The translations under genes and the position numbers were made by a program. From positions 1 to 44,562 of the forward strand of contig JADZDX010000020.1 in the NCBI GenBank assembly GCA_020850835.1: 44,562 bases of DNA, written 5' to 3'. Position 1 is the stretch's first letter; every line of letters starts with the position of its first letter. The notes below the pieces were generated by a model. The model searched no databases. It saw only the letters and a program-made list of their open reading frames with translations, and had not been told where the DNA came from. The stretch is from Fimbriimonadaceae bacterium. GTDB taxonomy: Bacteria > Armatimonadota > Fimbriimonadia > Fimbriimonadales > Fimbriimonadaceae. Below are positions 9,026 through 16,238 of the stretch, piece after piece.

Positions 9026-9483
9026 AATGCTCCTAAATCAGCCTCCGTCCATTGATAGTCGGCATTAACGGTCTTCGCCTGAATGGGCTCAGAGCCATCT
9101 CCGGCTCCCGTACTTAACGCGAACACATTAGCACGATGGGCATCCAAAAGAATCTGCTCTGCGTTAGCGCTAGTCGCCAACGAGCCCCCCTTTGGCGGAA
9201 CCGGCTTGGTAAGAAAGAATATCGAAGCGGCTACGGCAACTGCTGAACCAAAGCCGACCATGCCCCATTGGCGAACTGTGGTTCGCTTAGGCGCATGATG
9301 GGCGATCAAGCGCTCGTTCAAAGCAGAACGCCATGCCAAGCTCGGCTCCTCGTCAGGTACTTGTCGGACGAAGGATGCAACGACCTCACTGGCTCCGAGG
9401 ACCTGATCCAACTCATGAGCTTCTGCCATGCTCAGCGGCACTTCCCGGGCCAACTTGGAAATAAGTTCGTTGTTGTCAATCAT
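9022..9483 (-). CDS. Membrane-spanning anti-sigma factor (RseA-like)
   Basis: A 153-residue protein with a cytoplasmic N-terminal domain of about 75 residues (LSMAEAHELDQVL, then SLAWRSALNERLI, similar to the sigma-binding helices of RseA-type proteins), one membrane helix (about 75-93: VGFGSAVAVAASIFFL) and a 60-residue periplasmic tail ending YQWTEADLGAF. It lacks the HxxxCxxC zinc motif of ZAS anti-sigma factors. It probably holds the ECF sigma factor at the membrane until regulated proteolysis. It overlaps the sigma gene at ATGA and the RseB-like gene at TTGA, the usual order for such a trio. Assignment depends on topology and neighbours more than on residues. Confidence 0.78.
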   Translation of the reverse strand: MIDNNELISKLAREVPLSMAEAHELDQVLGASEVVASFVRQVPDEEPSLAWRSALNERLIAHHAPKRTTVRQWGMVGFGSAVAVAASIFFLTKPVPPKGGSLATSANAEQILLDAHRANVFALSTGAGDGSEPIQAKTVNADYQWTEADLGAF

Positions 9484-10085
9484 GATCGATAGACCTCCAC
9501 CGCCTTCTGGACATGGCTTCTCGCTAAGAAGAGTCGGCTCTTGACGGTACCAACGGGAACGTCCAGAATCCCCGCTAATTCGTCGTATCCCATTTCTTCT
9601 TTATCGTGCAAGAGCAGGACCGTTCGCAATTTCTCACTCATGGTCCCGATGGCTTCTTCAACCACAGTCCTCAGTTCAGCATCCAAGACTTGAGCTTCCG
9701 GATCCCAGCGGTGATCGGGCATTTCTAAGGAACCCTCGCTCTCATCGAAGCTAGCTTCCGGCACGGCGCGCTGCCGCTTGCGGGCATTGTCTACGCACAG
9801 GTTGTAAGCGATACGAAAGAGCCAAGTGCGCAAGCTCGAACGACCATCAAATCGATCCATGCCTTGGTACGCCCGAATAAAGACTTCCTGGGCGATGTCT
9901 TCGGCCTCTTCACTTGTGGCCACCATGCGACGAACAAAGCCGATCACTCGCGCCTGATAGGCATCGATGATCTTGCCAAAAGCCTCAAAGTTCTTCCGAC
10001 GGCATTGCTCCACCAAAGCCAATTCGGCAGATGCATCCAGTCGTTCTCGATTGGTCAATCGTGCTACTCCGAAGATCACAGACAT
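9480..10085 (-). CDS. rpoE: ECF RNA polymerase sigma factor (RpoE-like)
   Basis: A 201-residue group 4 sigma factor. Sigma2 covers about 20-95, with EDIAQEVFIRAYQ and the -10-reading stretch FDGRSSLRTWLFRIAYNLCVD; sigma4 covers about 135-195, with a helix-turn-helix reading GYDELAGILDVPVGTVKSRLFLAR. It likely activates an envelope-stress regulon and is controlled by the membrane anti-sigma factor encoded next. The listed start is ATG at 10085, but TATAGA overlaps that ATG; an in-frame TTG at 10058 has GGAG 8 bases upstream and would give a 192-residue protein beginning MTNRERLDASAE. I consider the TTG start at least as likely. A second ECF factor lies at the right edge of the window. Confidence 0.93.
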   Translation of the reverse strand: MSVIFGVARLTNRERLDASAELALVEQCRRKNFEAFGKIIDAYQARVIGFVRRMVATSEEAEDIAQEVFIRAYQGMDRFDGRSSLRTWLFRIAYNLCVDNARKRQRAVPEASFDESEGSLEMPDHRWDPEAQVLDAELRTVVEEAIGTMSEKLRTVLLLHDKEEMGYDELAGILDVPVGTVKSRLFLARSHVQKAVEVYRS

Positions 10086-10145
10086 CTATACGAGAAGACG
10101 AAGGATTCTATTGAGAGTTCAATGAAGCCCCTCAAGCAGAGGATC

Positions 10146-10652
10146 TTAGAAACGCACGCCGGCGTAGATCCCCCAGCCGTTGAACTTCGCCTCGGTAGAA
10201 CCAACCCACTTAAGCTCAACAAAGGTTGGCATTTGGTTCATATCAAATTTGTATCCCAGTCCAAACTGATAGGCCGGGCGGATGCGATTTTCGTTCTCGT
10301 TCTCATCGTTTCGCATCTTTGTAAAGCCAGCACCTCCTCCAATAAAGTAGTACATCTGGCCGGATTCAGAGACGTAGTTCAGAAGAACCGGTGTGTTTCG
10401 GAAGCTGGATTTCTGAATGAAATCTAGTGACAATGACAGGCTGTTGTCCGAGCCGTCATTATTGGAGCCAAGTTTCTTGATGCGATAGTCAAGACCAAAG
10501 GTCGTCCACTGCTTCCCTGCAATCGTTTTCACGGAGCCGTCCACGGGCCAGAACATCCCGATGCGTACACTTGCTCCGAGTGAAGGAGTATCTTGTGCCA
10601 TTGCTTGGGCCAGGGAAACAAAAGTTAGGGTCAAAATCGTTGCGTATCTCAT
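10146..10652 (-). CDS. Small outer-membrane beta-barrel-like protein
   Basis: A 168-residue exported protein. The signal peptide MRYATILTLTFVSLAQAMA ends in Ala-Met-Ala before QD. The mature part alternates polar and hydrophobic residues in short strands with Gly/aromatic turns, such as SGQMYYFIGGGAGF and RPAYQFGLGYKFDMN, and ends GWGIYAGVRF: a C-terminal Phe is the signature recognised by the BAM machinery. At this size it would be an 8-strand barrel of the OmpA/OmpX/OmpW kind. I chose ATG at 10652 because AGGAA lies 7 bases upstream and a signal peptide follows directly; the longer open frame runs into aat. It follows aat with 16 bases between and lies upstream of the sigma gene. Function unknown. 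Confidence 0.75.
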   Translation of the reverse strand: MRYATILTLTFVSLAQAMAQDTPSLGASVRIGMFWPVDGSVKTIAGKQWTTFGLDYRIKKLGSNNDGSDNSLSLSLDFIQKSSFRNTPVLLNYVSESGQMYYFIGGGAGFTKMRNDENENENRIRPAYQFGLGYKFDMNQMPTFVELKWVGSTEAKFNGWGIYAGVRF

Positions 10653-10668
10653 CGCGTTCCTATACATG

Positions 10669-11292
10669 TTATCCCCAGACGATTTCCCGGTGCTCAACGC
10701 TCCGTAACCGGCGCAAAAACTCATCCTGGGTGATCTCGTATGCTCCGAGCGAACGCGTGTGCTCGTTGATGAACTGGCAATCAAACATTTGAAAGCCAAG
10801 AGTTCTTAGCTTTCCCAGGAGAAAGTGAAGCGCAACTTTGCTGGCATCAGTCGCACGGTGAAACATTGATTCGCCACAAAAGCATGCTCCAATGGCAACT
10901 CCATACACACCCCCAACGAGTTCTCCCTCCTTCCAAACTTCGCACGAATGGCCCCATCCTTCTTGGTGAATGAGCGTCCAAACCCGAATGATTTCTTCAG
11001 TGATCCAAACTTTTTCGTCCCGCTGGCACCCTCGCATAACCGCTTCAAAGGCTCGGTCGAAGGTGACAACCAAGCCAGGACCTTTTGGACACGAGTCTCC
11101 TGCTCCGAGGAGGCAACTCTTGTTTAGCGACCGACGGAGCGACCTGCTGATCCGAATTCCTTCGATCGGGAGCATCGCCCTCAGGCTGGTTGAATAGAAA
11201 TAGGCAGGGCCTTCCTTCCCATCGCCCATCACGAAGTACCCCTTGCGATACGCCCGATCTACCGTCCAAGGAGTGAGCGTTTCGCCAAGCAC
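10669..11292 (-). CDS. aat: Leucyl/phenylalanyl-tRNA--protein transferase
   Basis: A 207-residue cytoplasmic enzyme that adds Leu or Phe from charged tRNA to proteins with N-terminal Arg or Lys, marking them for ClpS/ClpAP-type degradation (N-degron pathway). The family core is clear: LTPWTVDRAYRKGYF near the N-terminus, HSCEVWKEGELVGGVYGVAIG, then CFCGESMFHRATDASKVAL and FDCQFINEHTRSLGA. Length is normal. GTG at 11292 is the start; TAGAAT lies 7 bases upstream and no Shine-Dalgarno site is present, suggesting leaderless translation. It is transcribed divergently from the DinB-like gene across only 18 bases. ClpC is in this window, but no clpS was seen. Confidence 0.95.
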   Translation of the reverse strand: MLGETLTPWTVDRAYRKGYFVMGDGKEGPAYFYSTSLRAMLPIEGIRISRSLRRSLNKSCLLGAGDSCPKGPGLVVTFDRAFEAVMRGCQRDEKVWITEEIIRVWTLIHQEGWGHSCEVWKEGELVGGVYGVAIGACFCGESMFHRATDASKVALHFLLGKLRTLGFQMFDCQFINEHTRSLGAYEITQDEFLRRLRSVEHREIVWG

Positions 11293-11298
11293 AATGGA

Positions 11299-11305
11299 TA
11301 TTCTA
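11299..11305. promoter_or_regulatory. Overlapping bidirectional -10 element between aat and the DinB-like gene
   Basis: The seven bases TATTCTA read TATTCT on the plus strand (6 bases before the ATG at 11311) and TAGAAT on the minus strand (7 bases before the GTG at 11292). The entire intergenic space is 18 bases. Both spacings place the transcription start at or within a base or two of each start codon, so one symmetric hexamer pair could serve two leaderless mRNAs. There is no room for conventional leaders or -35 boxes outside the coding sequences. Confidence 0.55.
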
Positions 11306-11310
11306 ACGCC

Positions 11311-11730
11311 ATGAGCGCTCCCGAATTTCTCATGAGCGGCCTAAATTCTGCCGCAAAGCAGATCAATGCCGTGTTTTGCAACATCGCAACCGACCATTGG
11401 GACCACCGAGCCACCTCCGAGGCCATGACACCGCTCGAGAGCATCAGACATTTGGCCCACTGCTACACCGCATTCATGTCTGAAGCCCGTGGTCAATCTT
11501 GGGACTGGCGGGCCCCCTTTGACCTCGGGGTGACTGAGCCCGGGGACATGCTTGCAAAGGCCAACGAAATCCGGGCCCAAGCGGTGGACTTGGTCAAATC
11601 AAGCACGGATGAGTCCGTCTACGAAAAGGCCGTCGATTACATCTTGCTCCACGATGCCTACCACGTTGGCCAAATGGCCCTGTTCCGAATGCAGACGGAT
11701 CCCACATGGGACCCCAGCTCAATATACTAA
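11311..11730 (+). CDS. DinB-superfamily protein
   Basis: A 139-residue four-helix-bundle protein. The likely metal-binding triad is His47 or His50 in SIRHLAHCYTAF and His114/His118 in HDAYHVGQMALFR, the typical C-terminal DinB/YfiT motif HxxYHxGQ. Family members include thiol transferases (bacillithiol or mycothiol S-transferases) and many proteins of unknown role, so the substrate cannot be named. It has no signal peptide and should be cytoplasmic. No Shine-Dalgarno site; TATTCT lies 6 bases before the ATG. Its stop TAA overlaps the stop of the convergent GHL10 gene within the tetranucleotide CTAA. Confidence 0.82.
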   Translation: MSAPEFLMSGLNSAAKQINAVFCNIATDHWDHRATSEAMTPLESIRHLAHCYTAFMSEARGQSWDWRAPFDLGVTEPGDMLAKANEIRAQAVDLVKSSTDESVYEKAVDYILLHDAYHVGQMALFRMQTDPTWDPSSIY

Positions 11731-13313
11731 TCGGCTCGGAAGTTCTGTCCAATCACAGTCGGATCCAGCGCCCGATTCGCAAGAGAACTGATATTGCCAA
11801 GGCGATCTACGGCACCAACAGCAAAGGCCCGTAAGGCAGGCGATCGCGGCAAGGACAGCGACATGGTGGTGCTCGGCAACAAGCGTTGGTTCCAGACATC
11901 TCCGACCAATGTGTTCACAACCCACCAACGGGACGGTTCTGGGCCGTTCTGAGTCCATGACAGGACTAGGTTGCCGCCCGTGTTCACGAGCGAAACGGTA
12001 GGTCGCTGAGGGGGGACATTATCCTTCCATGGCGAAAGTGGAGGTAATGCCGGCACACTGTACAGCGAAGTCTTCAAGGCCGAACGCAGGCCGTTGGTGT
12101 TATCACGAATACCCTTTACGCTGTAAAAGACATTGCCAGTTGCTCCAGAGGTCTGACGAGTCAAGGACACTTGATCAACGATCTCTTGAACCGGCCAATT
12201 TCCGTTCAGGGTTTGGCTGGCATTATTCGATGGCCATAGGTGACGATTTTGTAAATTTTGGCTGGCCCACCAGTTTAGAAGCGGACCGTAAGGCTGGCCG
12301 GCAGAGGCGATGGTCCAATAGAGTTGGGGCGACATGAAATCCACCCACCCGTTGTTAAACCATAGCTTAGAATCAGCATAGATTGAGTCGTACGCTGAAA
12401 GTCCGGTCACTCCGGGTGGATTACCCGGCTTCCAGATTCCAAAGGGGCCGATCCCAAAGAGGACATGGCCCTTGTTCGGTTCCAGCCTTATTGAATCATA
12501 GATATCAAAGACAAAGTCATTGACATTCTTTCGCCGCCAGTTGGAGATAGACAAGCCACCCCCGTACAGCGCATACGTCGTAGAGTCGGGGAAATCTAGA
12601 CCGCTGACAGGATATGGGTAGAAGTAGTCGTCGAACACCACTCCGTCCACGTCATAGCGACGGACAAGGTCCATGATTACGTTTTTTACGTGGGTTCGCG
12701 AAGCTGGATCACCCGGATCAAGGAGCCAAAGCCCATCGTATTCCCTGACCGAATTCGGGATCGTCCGATACGGGCTAGTCGGCGCAACATACGAACTCGT
12801 TGACGTAGTCGCCGCATCATTCCATCCCACTCCAGGCGGGGGCGTGAATTGGGGTGCAGAAACGTCCACGCGGTAGGGATTCACCCATGCATACAGTTGG
12901 ATCCCCCTCTGATGAGCACCCGCAATCCACTCGGATAGGGGATCGTAGCCACCGGTTGTAGCTCGGCCCTCTCGCCCGGTCAGAAAGTAGGCCCAAGGCT
13001 CCAGAGTGGAAGGGTAAATAGCATCGGCCTGAGCACGGACCTGAAGGAACGCCGCATTCATCTTGGCGTCGGCCAGGCCGTCCAAAATTGCGTTCATCTG
13101 GCTTCGTTGGGCAGTTACGTAGCTACTTCCAGCCCCACGAGATGTGGGCCAATCAATTTGCCAAACAGTGGCCACCCACGCGGCCCTCATTTCACGAGGG
13201 CACGTTGGCACGGCAAGAAGGGGCGTATTGGTGAACGTTCCTTGAGCCCAACCGAGTGAAGCACCCAACATGGGGATGGCAACTAAATTTCTCCTTAGAC
13301 TCACACCACCCAT
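11727..13313 (-). CDS. GHL10-type (DUF187) glycoside hydrolase-like protein
   Basis: About 528 residues, exported. From the ATG at 13313 the N-terminus is a signal peptide with two Arg, a hydrophobic core and GWA-QG as the cleavage site. The catalytic barrel begins EMRAAWVATVWQIDWPT and includes LYAWVNPYRVD and DGVVFDDYFYPYPV, hallmark motifs of the GHL10/YngK family, whose best known members cleave glycans such as peptidoglycan derived from denuded strands. A C-terminal beta-sandwich-like segment (from about 430) follows, with NTGGNLVLSW, resembling a fibronectin-type or carbohydrate-binding module. The upstream GHL10 gene is a tandem paralogue with 25 bases between. Activity is not proven by sequence. 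The longer open frame upstream of 13313 overlaps the paralogue and lacks a signal-like start. Confidence 0.87.
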   Translation of the reverse strand: MGGVSLRRNLVAIPMLGASLGWAQGTFTNTPLLAVPTCPREMRAAWVATVWQIDWPTSRGAGSSYVTAQRSQMNAILDGLADAKMNAAFLQVRAQADAIYPSTLEPWAYFLTGREGRATTGGYDPLSEWIAGAHQRGIQLYAWVNPYRVDVSAPQFTPPPGVGWNDAATTSTSSYVAPTSPYRTIPNSVREYDGLWLLDPGDPASRTHVKNVIMDLVRRYDVDGVVFDDYFYPYPVSGLDFPDSTTYALYGGGLSISNWRRKNVNDFVFDIYDSIRLEPNKGHVLFGIGPFGIWKPGNPPGVTGLSAYDSIYADSKLWFNNGWVDFMSPQLYWTIASAGQPYGPLLNWWASQNLQNRHLWPSNNASQTLNGNWPVQEIVDQVSLTRQTSGATGNVFYSVKGIRDNTNGLRSALKTSLYSVPALPPLSPWKDNVPPQRPTVSLVNTGGNLVLSWTQNGPEPSRWWVVNTLVGDVWNQRLLPSTTMSLSLPRSPALRAFAVGAVDRLGNISSLANRALDPTVIGQNFRAD

Positions 13314-13338
13314 AATACAAAACTCTAGGCGATTGTGG

Positions 13339-14763
13339 TTACGGCAAAACTCTGGGTGCAGAAGCGTTTCCAACGCGATCAATCAGCGAGATGGCTACCG
13401 CTCCCGAATCCTTTAAGACCACGCTTTGGCCAACGGCCTCAACCACTTTCACCAGGCGCCAAGACCCGCGTACTTCTTGTTGGATGGCAAAGAAACGAGC
13501 ATCAGCGGTCCCCGGCTTTTCAAGAATAATAATGTTGCCCTCCTTCTTTGCGCTTGGAGTCGGAGGGACCTTGTTGCCTAGCCAAGGGCTCGCTGGAACC
13601 AACTTGCGGTCCTTGTAGGGGCCATCCAGCAAGGCTTGGTCTATTCCCTTCCAATCATTCATTAAGGCCTTCATGCTGAAGTGGACCGCACCATTGACGG
13701 CAGGTTCATCGGTTAGCTGAAGCTGTCTGACCACTTGCTTAGCATCCCAATTTGGAGCATTATCCCCAAGCCGACTTGTGAATAGACCAGGCCATAGATG
13801 ACGCTTCTTCGCATTTGTTGACTTCCAGTACTCTAGGAGGACCGGGAAGCTTTGTGCCGTCTGTTCAATGGGCCAGTAGAGTTGTGGTGTGAAATAGTCC
13901 AACCACCCCTCTTGCCACCACTTGAGGGCATCCGCGCTCAAGTCTTCGTACTGATCGACACCCGCCGTGATGCCTTGGGGAATGCCCGGGCGGTAGATTC
14001 CGAATGGGCTAATGCCAAACTTCACCCAAGCCTTGCGTTGCTTGAGACCCTTGTAGACCCGTTCGATAAAGTCGTCCACATTCTTACGCCGCCAATTACT
14101 AAGGCTTAGCACTCCGCCAGCCTGCTTGTAAGCGGCATAGGTCTTAGAATCCGGGAATGGCACGACCTTCCCCGATTCACGCACCGGATAAGGATAGAAG
14201 TAATCGTCAATATGGATGCCGTCAACGTCGTAGCGATCAACTACATCCATAAACACTTCAAAGCTCCGGTCTTGGACAAGCTTCGCCCCAGGGTCCATCC
14301 ATCGGTAGCCTCCGTAGCTGTAAACGATGTCTTTATGTGTGTTCGCAATATGGTCAGCCGGTATCGAGCTCTTCTGCGCGGGATGAAATGCGCGATAAGG
14401 GTTGAACCAGACATGAAGCTCAAGCCCGCGCTGGTGGGCTTCCTTGATAGCAAAGGCGAGGGGATCGTAGTCGGGGCCCTTACCCGCTTGTCCACTCAGA
14501 TAATGAGACCAAGGCTCAAGTTTGCTCCGATACAAAGCGTCAGCACTGGGACGAATTTGAAAGATGATCGCATTCATATTGAGTTTCTGAGCCCGTTCAA
14601 GAATGCGCACCATTTCGAGCTTCTGCTGATCACTGCTCAAGCCCGGTTTCGTAGGCCAATCAATGTTGTCTACTGTTGCCACCCAGGCGGCTCGGAATTC
14701 GCGTTCTACCGGGGGCGGGGTCGCTTGGGCCATAAGAGTTGTCGCGAGGATCGTCGAAAGCAT
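13339..14763 (-). CDS. GHL10-type (DUF187) glycoside hydrolase-like protein
   Basis: A 474-residue paralogue of the gene downstream. A short signal peptide (MLSTILATTLMAQA) precedes EFRAAWVATVDNIDWPTKPG, then IIFQIRPSADALYRSKLEPW, LHVWFNPYRAF and DGIHIDDYFYPYPV, with paired Asp in the probable active site. The conserved LSNWRRKNVDDFI and GISPFGIYRPG segments occur in both copies. The C-terminal 80 residues form a small beta-rich domain. Probably acts in the periplasm or outside the cell on a glycan, possibly the cell wall given the PBPs upstream. The start ATG has TATGGT (14769-14774) five bases upstream and no clear Shine-Dalgarno site. The two copies differ enough to have distinct substrates. 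Confidence 0.88.
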   Translation of the reverse strand: MLSTILATTLMAQATPPPVEREFRAAWVATVDNIDWPTKPGLSSDQQKLEMVRILERAQKLNMNAIIFQIRPSADALYRSKLEPWSHYLSGQAGKGPDYDPLAFAIKEAHQRGLELHVWFNPYRAFHPAQKSSIPADHIANTHKDIVYSYGGYRWMDPGAKLVQDRSFEVFMDVVDRYDVDGIHIDDYFYPYPVRESGKVVPFPDSKTYAAYKQAGGVLSLSNWRRKNVDDFIERVYKGLKQRKAWVKFGISPFGIYRPGIPQGITAGVDQYEDLSADALKWWQEGWLDYFTPQLYWPIEQTAQSFPVLLEYWKSTNAKKRHLWPGLFTSRLGDNAPNWDAKQVVRQLQLTDEPAVNGAVHFSMKALMNDWKGIDQALLDGPYKDRKLVPASPWLGNKVPPTPSAKKEGNIIILEKPGTADARFFAIQQEVRGSWRLVKVVEAVGQSVVLKDSGAVAISLIDRVGNASAPRVLP

Positions 14764-14807
14764 ATCTCACCATAGCAGAAGCATTACCCCTTTGTCATGG
14801 ATGTTCC

Positions 14808-15353
14808 TTGGCTGAATCGATCACAAACTCAGTAGACTGCTGCATCGAGCAAATCAAATCCAGCGCTGTTGCGGCCTTCGCCCAGGATGTTGAACTCCCG
14901 ATGGGACTCATCCTTGACGAAGTTGAAATCCGGGCCAAGAACGTGGCATGGGAGGATGGGTTTTCGTTAGCGAATCCGGCCGAAGCGCTCGTGCGAATTT
15001 CTGAGGCCAGGCTCCAAGCGTTCGTAGCCTCTCAATTACCGCCGATGGTTTACAACCTTCAGGTCCGGTATGCCGAAGGGCTCATCCTCGCGACCGCCTC
15101 CTTGAGATTTGTTTTTGAAGTTAAAGCCACCGCCCATCTTGCACCTGAGATCTTCGACAGCCAGAGCCTTCACCTAAAGCTAGTAAAGTTTGACGGACCA
15201 TCTATAGCGAGAAGTATTCTTGAAAGCCAGATCGTGCAGCGCAATCCGGTGTTTGAGGCAAGTTCCTTGCCGATGTCAATAACTTTGGACAGGGTTGCGG
15301 TGGGTGAGATGCTTGAACTTGCCGGCACCGTGAGCGTGTCGGGCGCCAGCTGA
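14808..15353 (+). CDS. LmeA-like (DUF2993-type) hypothetical protein
   Basis: About 181 residues from a TTG at 14808; no ATG in this frame gives a sensible start without overlapping the divergent GHL10 gene, so the start is uncertain. The protein is beta-rich with recurring patterns such as GLILDEVEIRAKNVAW, LQVRYAEGLILATASL and SITLDRVAVGEMLELAGTVSV, which recall the lipid-binding DUF2993/LmeA fold. LmeA-like proteins are usually exported, yet no signal peptide is present from this start, so the match is tentative. Codon use and the strand pattern support a real gene. It ends 24 bases before a tRNA gene on the same strand. Confidence 0.6.
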   Translation: MAESITNSVDCCIEQIKSSAVAAFAQDVELPMGLILDEVEIRAKNVAWEDGFSLANPAEALVRISEARLQAFVASQLPPMVYNLQVRYAEGLILATASLRFVFEVKATAHLAPEIFDSQSLHLKLVKFDGPSIARSILESQIVQRNPVFEASSLPMSITLDRVAVGEMLELAGTVSVSGAS

Positions 15354-15377
15354 CCGGGGTATCTTTGCCTTGGCCTT

Positions 15378-15463
15378 GGGCGAGTGGCGAAATTGGTAGA
15401 CGCACTGGATTTAGGTTCCAGCGGTTAATAGCCGTGAGAGTTCAAGTCTCTCCTTGCCCACCA
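15378..15463 (+). tRNA. tRNA-Leu (anticodon TAG)
   Basis: An 86-base cloverleaf. Acceptor GGGCGAG (15378-15384) pairs with CTTGCCC, with one G-T pair, followed by discriminator A and an encoded CCA at 15461-15463. The anticodon stem CTGGA/TCCAG (15405-15409/15417-15421) encloses TTTAGGT, so the anticodon is TAG (15412-15414), reading CTN leucine codons. The long variable arm (GGTTAATAGCC region) is typical of class II leucine tRNA. T arm GAGAG-TTCAAGT-CTCTC is intact. TATCTT at 15360-15365 could be its -10 box. The next gene begins 13 bases after the CCA end. Confidence 0.97.
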
Positions 15464-15476
15464 CGATGTCATCAGG

Positions 15477-16238
15477 ATGGACGCTGGCAAACCACTTCAT
15501 ATCGTATGCATCCAGGCAGGCGGTAAGTATGGCGATGAGTACCCGAACAAACTCCAGTCCATGCTGGAGCGATGGTTGGAAGAGCCATTTGTCTTGACGT
15601 GTTGCTGCGATCATGACCGCCCGCTTAACCCAAAGATCCAGATTGTGGACTGCCGTAGCTGGGGGCTAGAGGGTTCGTTTGTTAAGCTCAAACTCTTCGA
15701 TCGCGCTGTCTTTGAGAACGAATTCTTATTCTTAGATCAATCCCTAGTCATTAAGGACTCAATGGCGCCCATGCTCGATCTGTTCCGCGAAGCGAAAAGG
15801 GACCTGATCGCGATGCGCGACTGGAACTACGACTGCCTCGGGACACCCGTCGTGTACCTCCGTCCGAGTGATATCACTCAAGGCATCTACGATTCCTACG
15901 TCAATGGCGTCCGGTACCCATGTAAGAGCAGCGCTATCGGAGACCAAGACCATGTTGACGCCTACATCGTAGACCACGGCCTCCAGGACCACGTTGGATA
16001 CATCCAACAGGAATGGATCGCGTCATACAAGGGCTTGCGCGCGCTGAACGAACGTGACCCAAAGCGCGCCAGAGAATTGCTGGACCGGGCGATTATCGTA
16101 AAGTTTCACGGGCCACCCAAGAACGACCAAGTTCTTGACCCAGTTCGGAACTTCTTCTTCATTCTCAGGCGAAAGCCCCACAAGATTCTCAAGTGGCCGG
16201 GCTACCTTGCCAAAGAAATCGCCGAATGGTGGCGCTAA
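15477..16238 (+). CDS. Glycosyltransferase-like (GT-A fold) hypothetical protein
   Basis: A 253-residue soluble protein. HIVCIQAGGKYGDEYPNKL at the start, CCCDHDRPLNPKIQIVDC and KLKLFDRAVFENEFLFLDQSLVI look like the nucleotide-sugar half of GT8/GT-A glycosyltransferases; the LFLDQSLVI segment sits where the metal-binding DxD is normally found (LDxDxxI), here with only one Asp. Later, AIGDQDHVDAYI resembles the conserved GDQD region, and KFHGPPKND the C-terminal HFHG-type motif. This suggests a GT8-like sugar transferase, possibly with altered metal binding. It starts 13 bases after the tRNA-Leu and is probably co-transcribed with it. It ends in CTAA, shared with the convergent VOC gene. Alternative: an inactive homologue. 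Confidence 0.6.
   Translation: MDAGKPLHIVCIQAGGKYGDEYPNKLQSMLERWLEEPFVLTCCCDHDRPLNPKIQIVDCRSWGLEGSFVKLKLFDRAVFENEFLFLDQSLVIKDSMAPMLDLFREAKRDLIAMRDWNYDCLGTPVVYLRPSDITQGIYDSYVNGVRYPCKSSAIGDQDHVDAYIVDHGLQDHVGYIQQEWIASYKGLRALNERDPKRARELLDRAIIVKFHGPPKNDQVLDPVRNFFFILRRKPHKILKWPGYLAKEIAEWWR

Noticed and set aside
9864-10427. 187-codon plus-strand open frame across the ECF sigma and barrel genes
   Set aside because: Crosses two real minus-strand genes with clear motifs; no start site or family match.
14212-14775. 187-codon open frame antisense to the GHL10 gene
   Set aside because: Opposite to a conserved hydrolase and rich in unlikely composition; a coding shadow.
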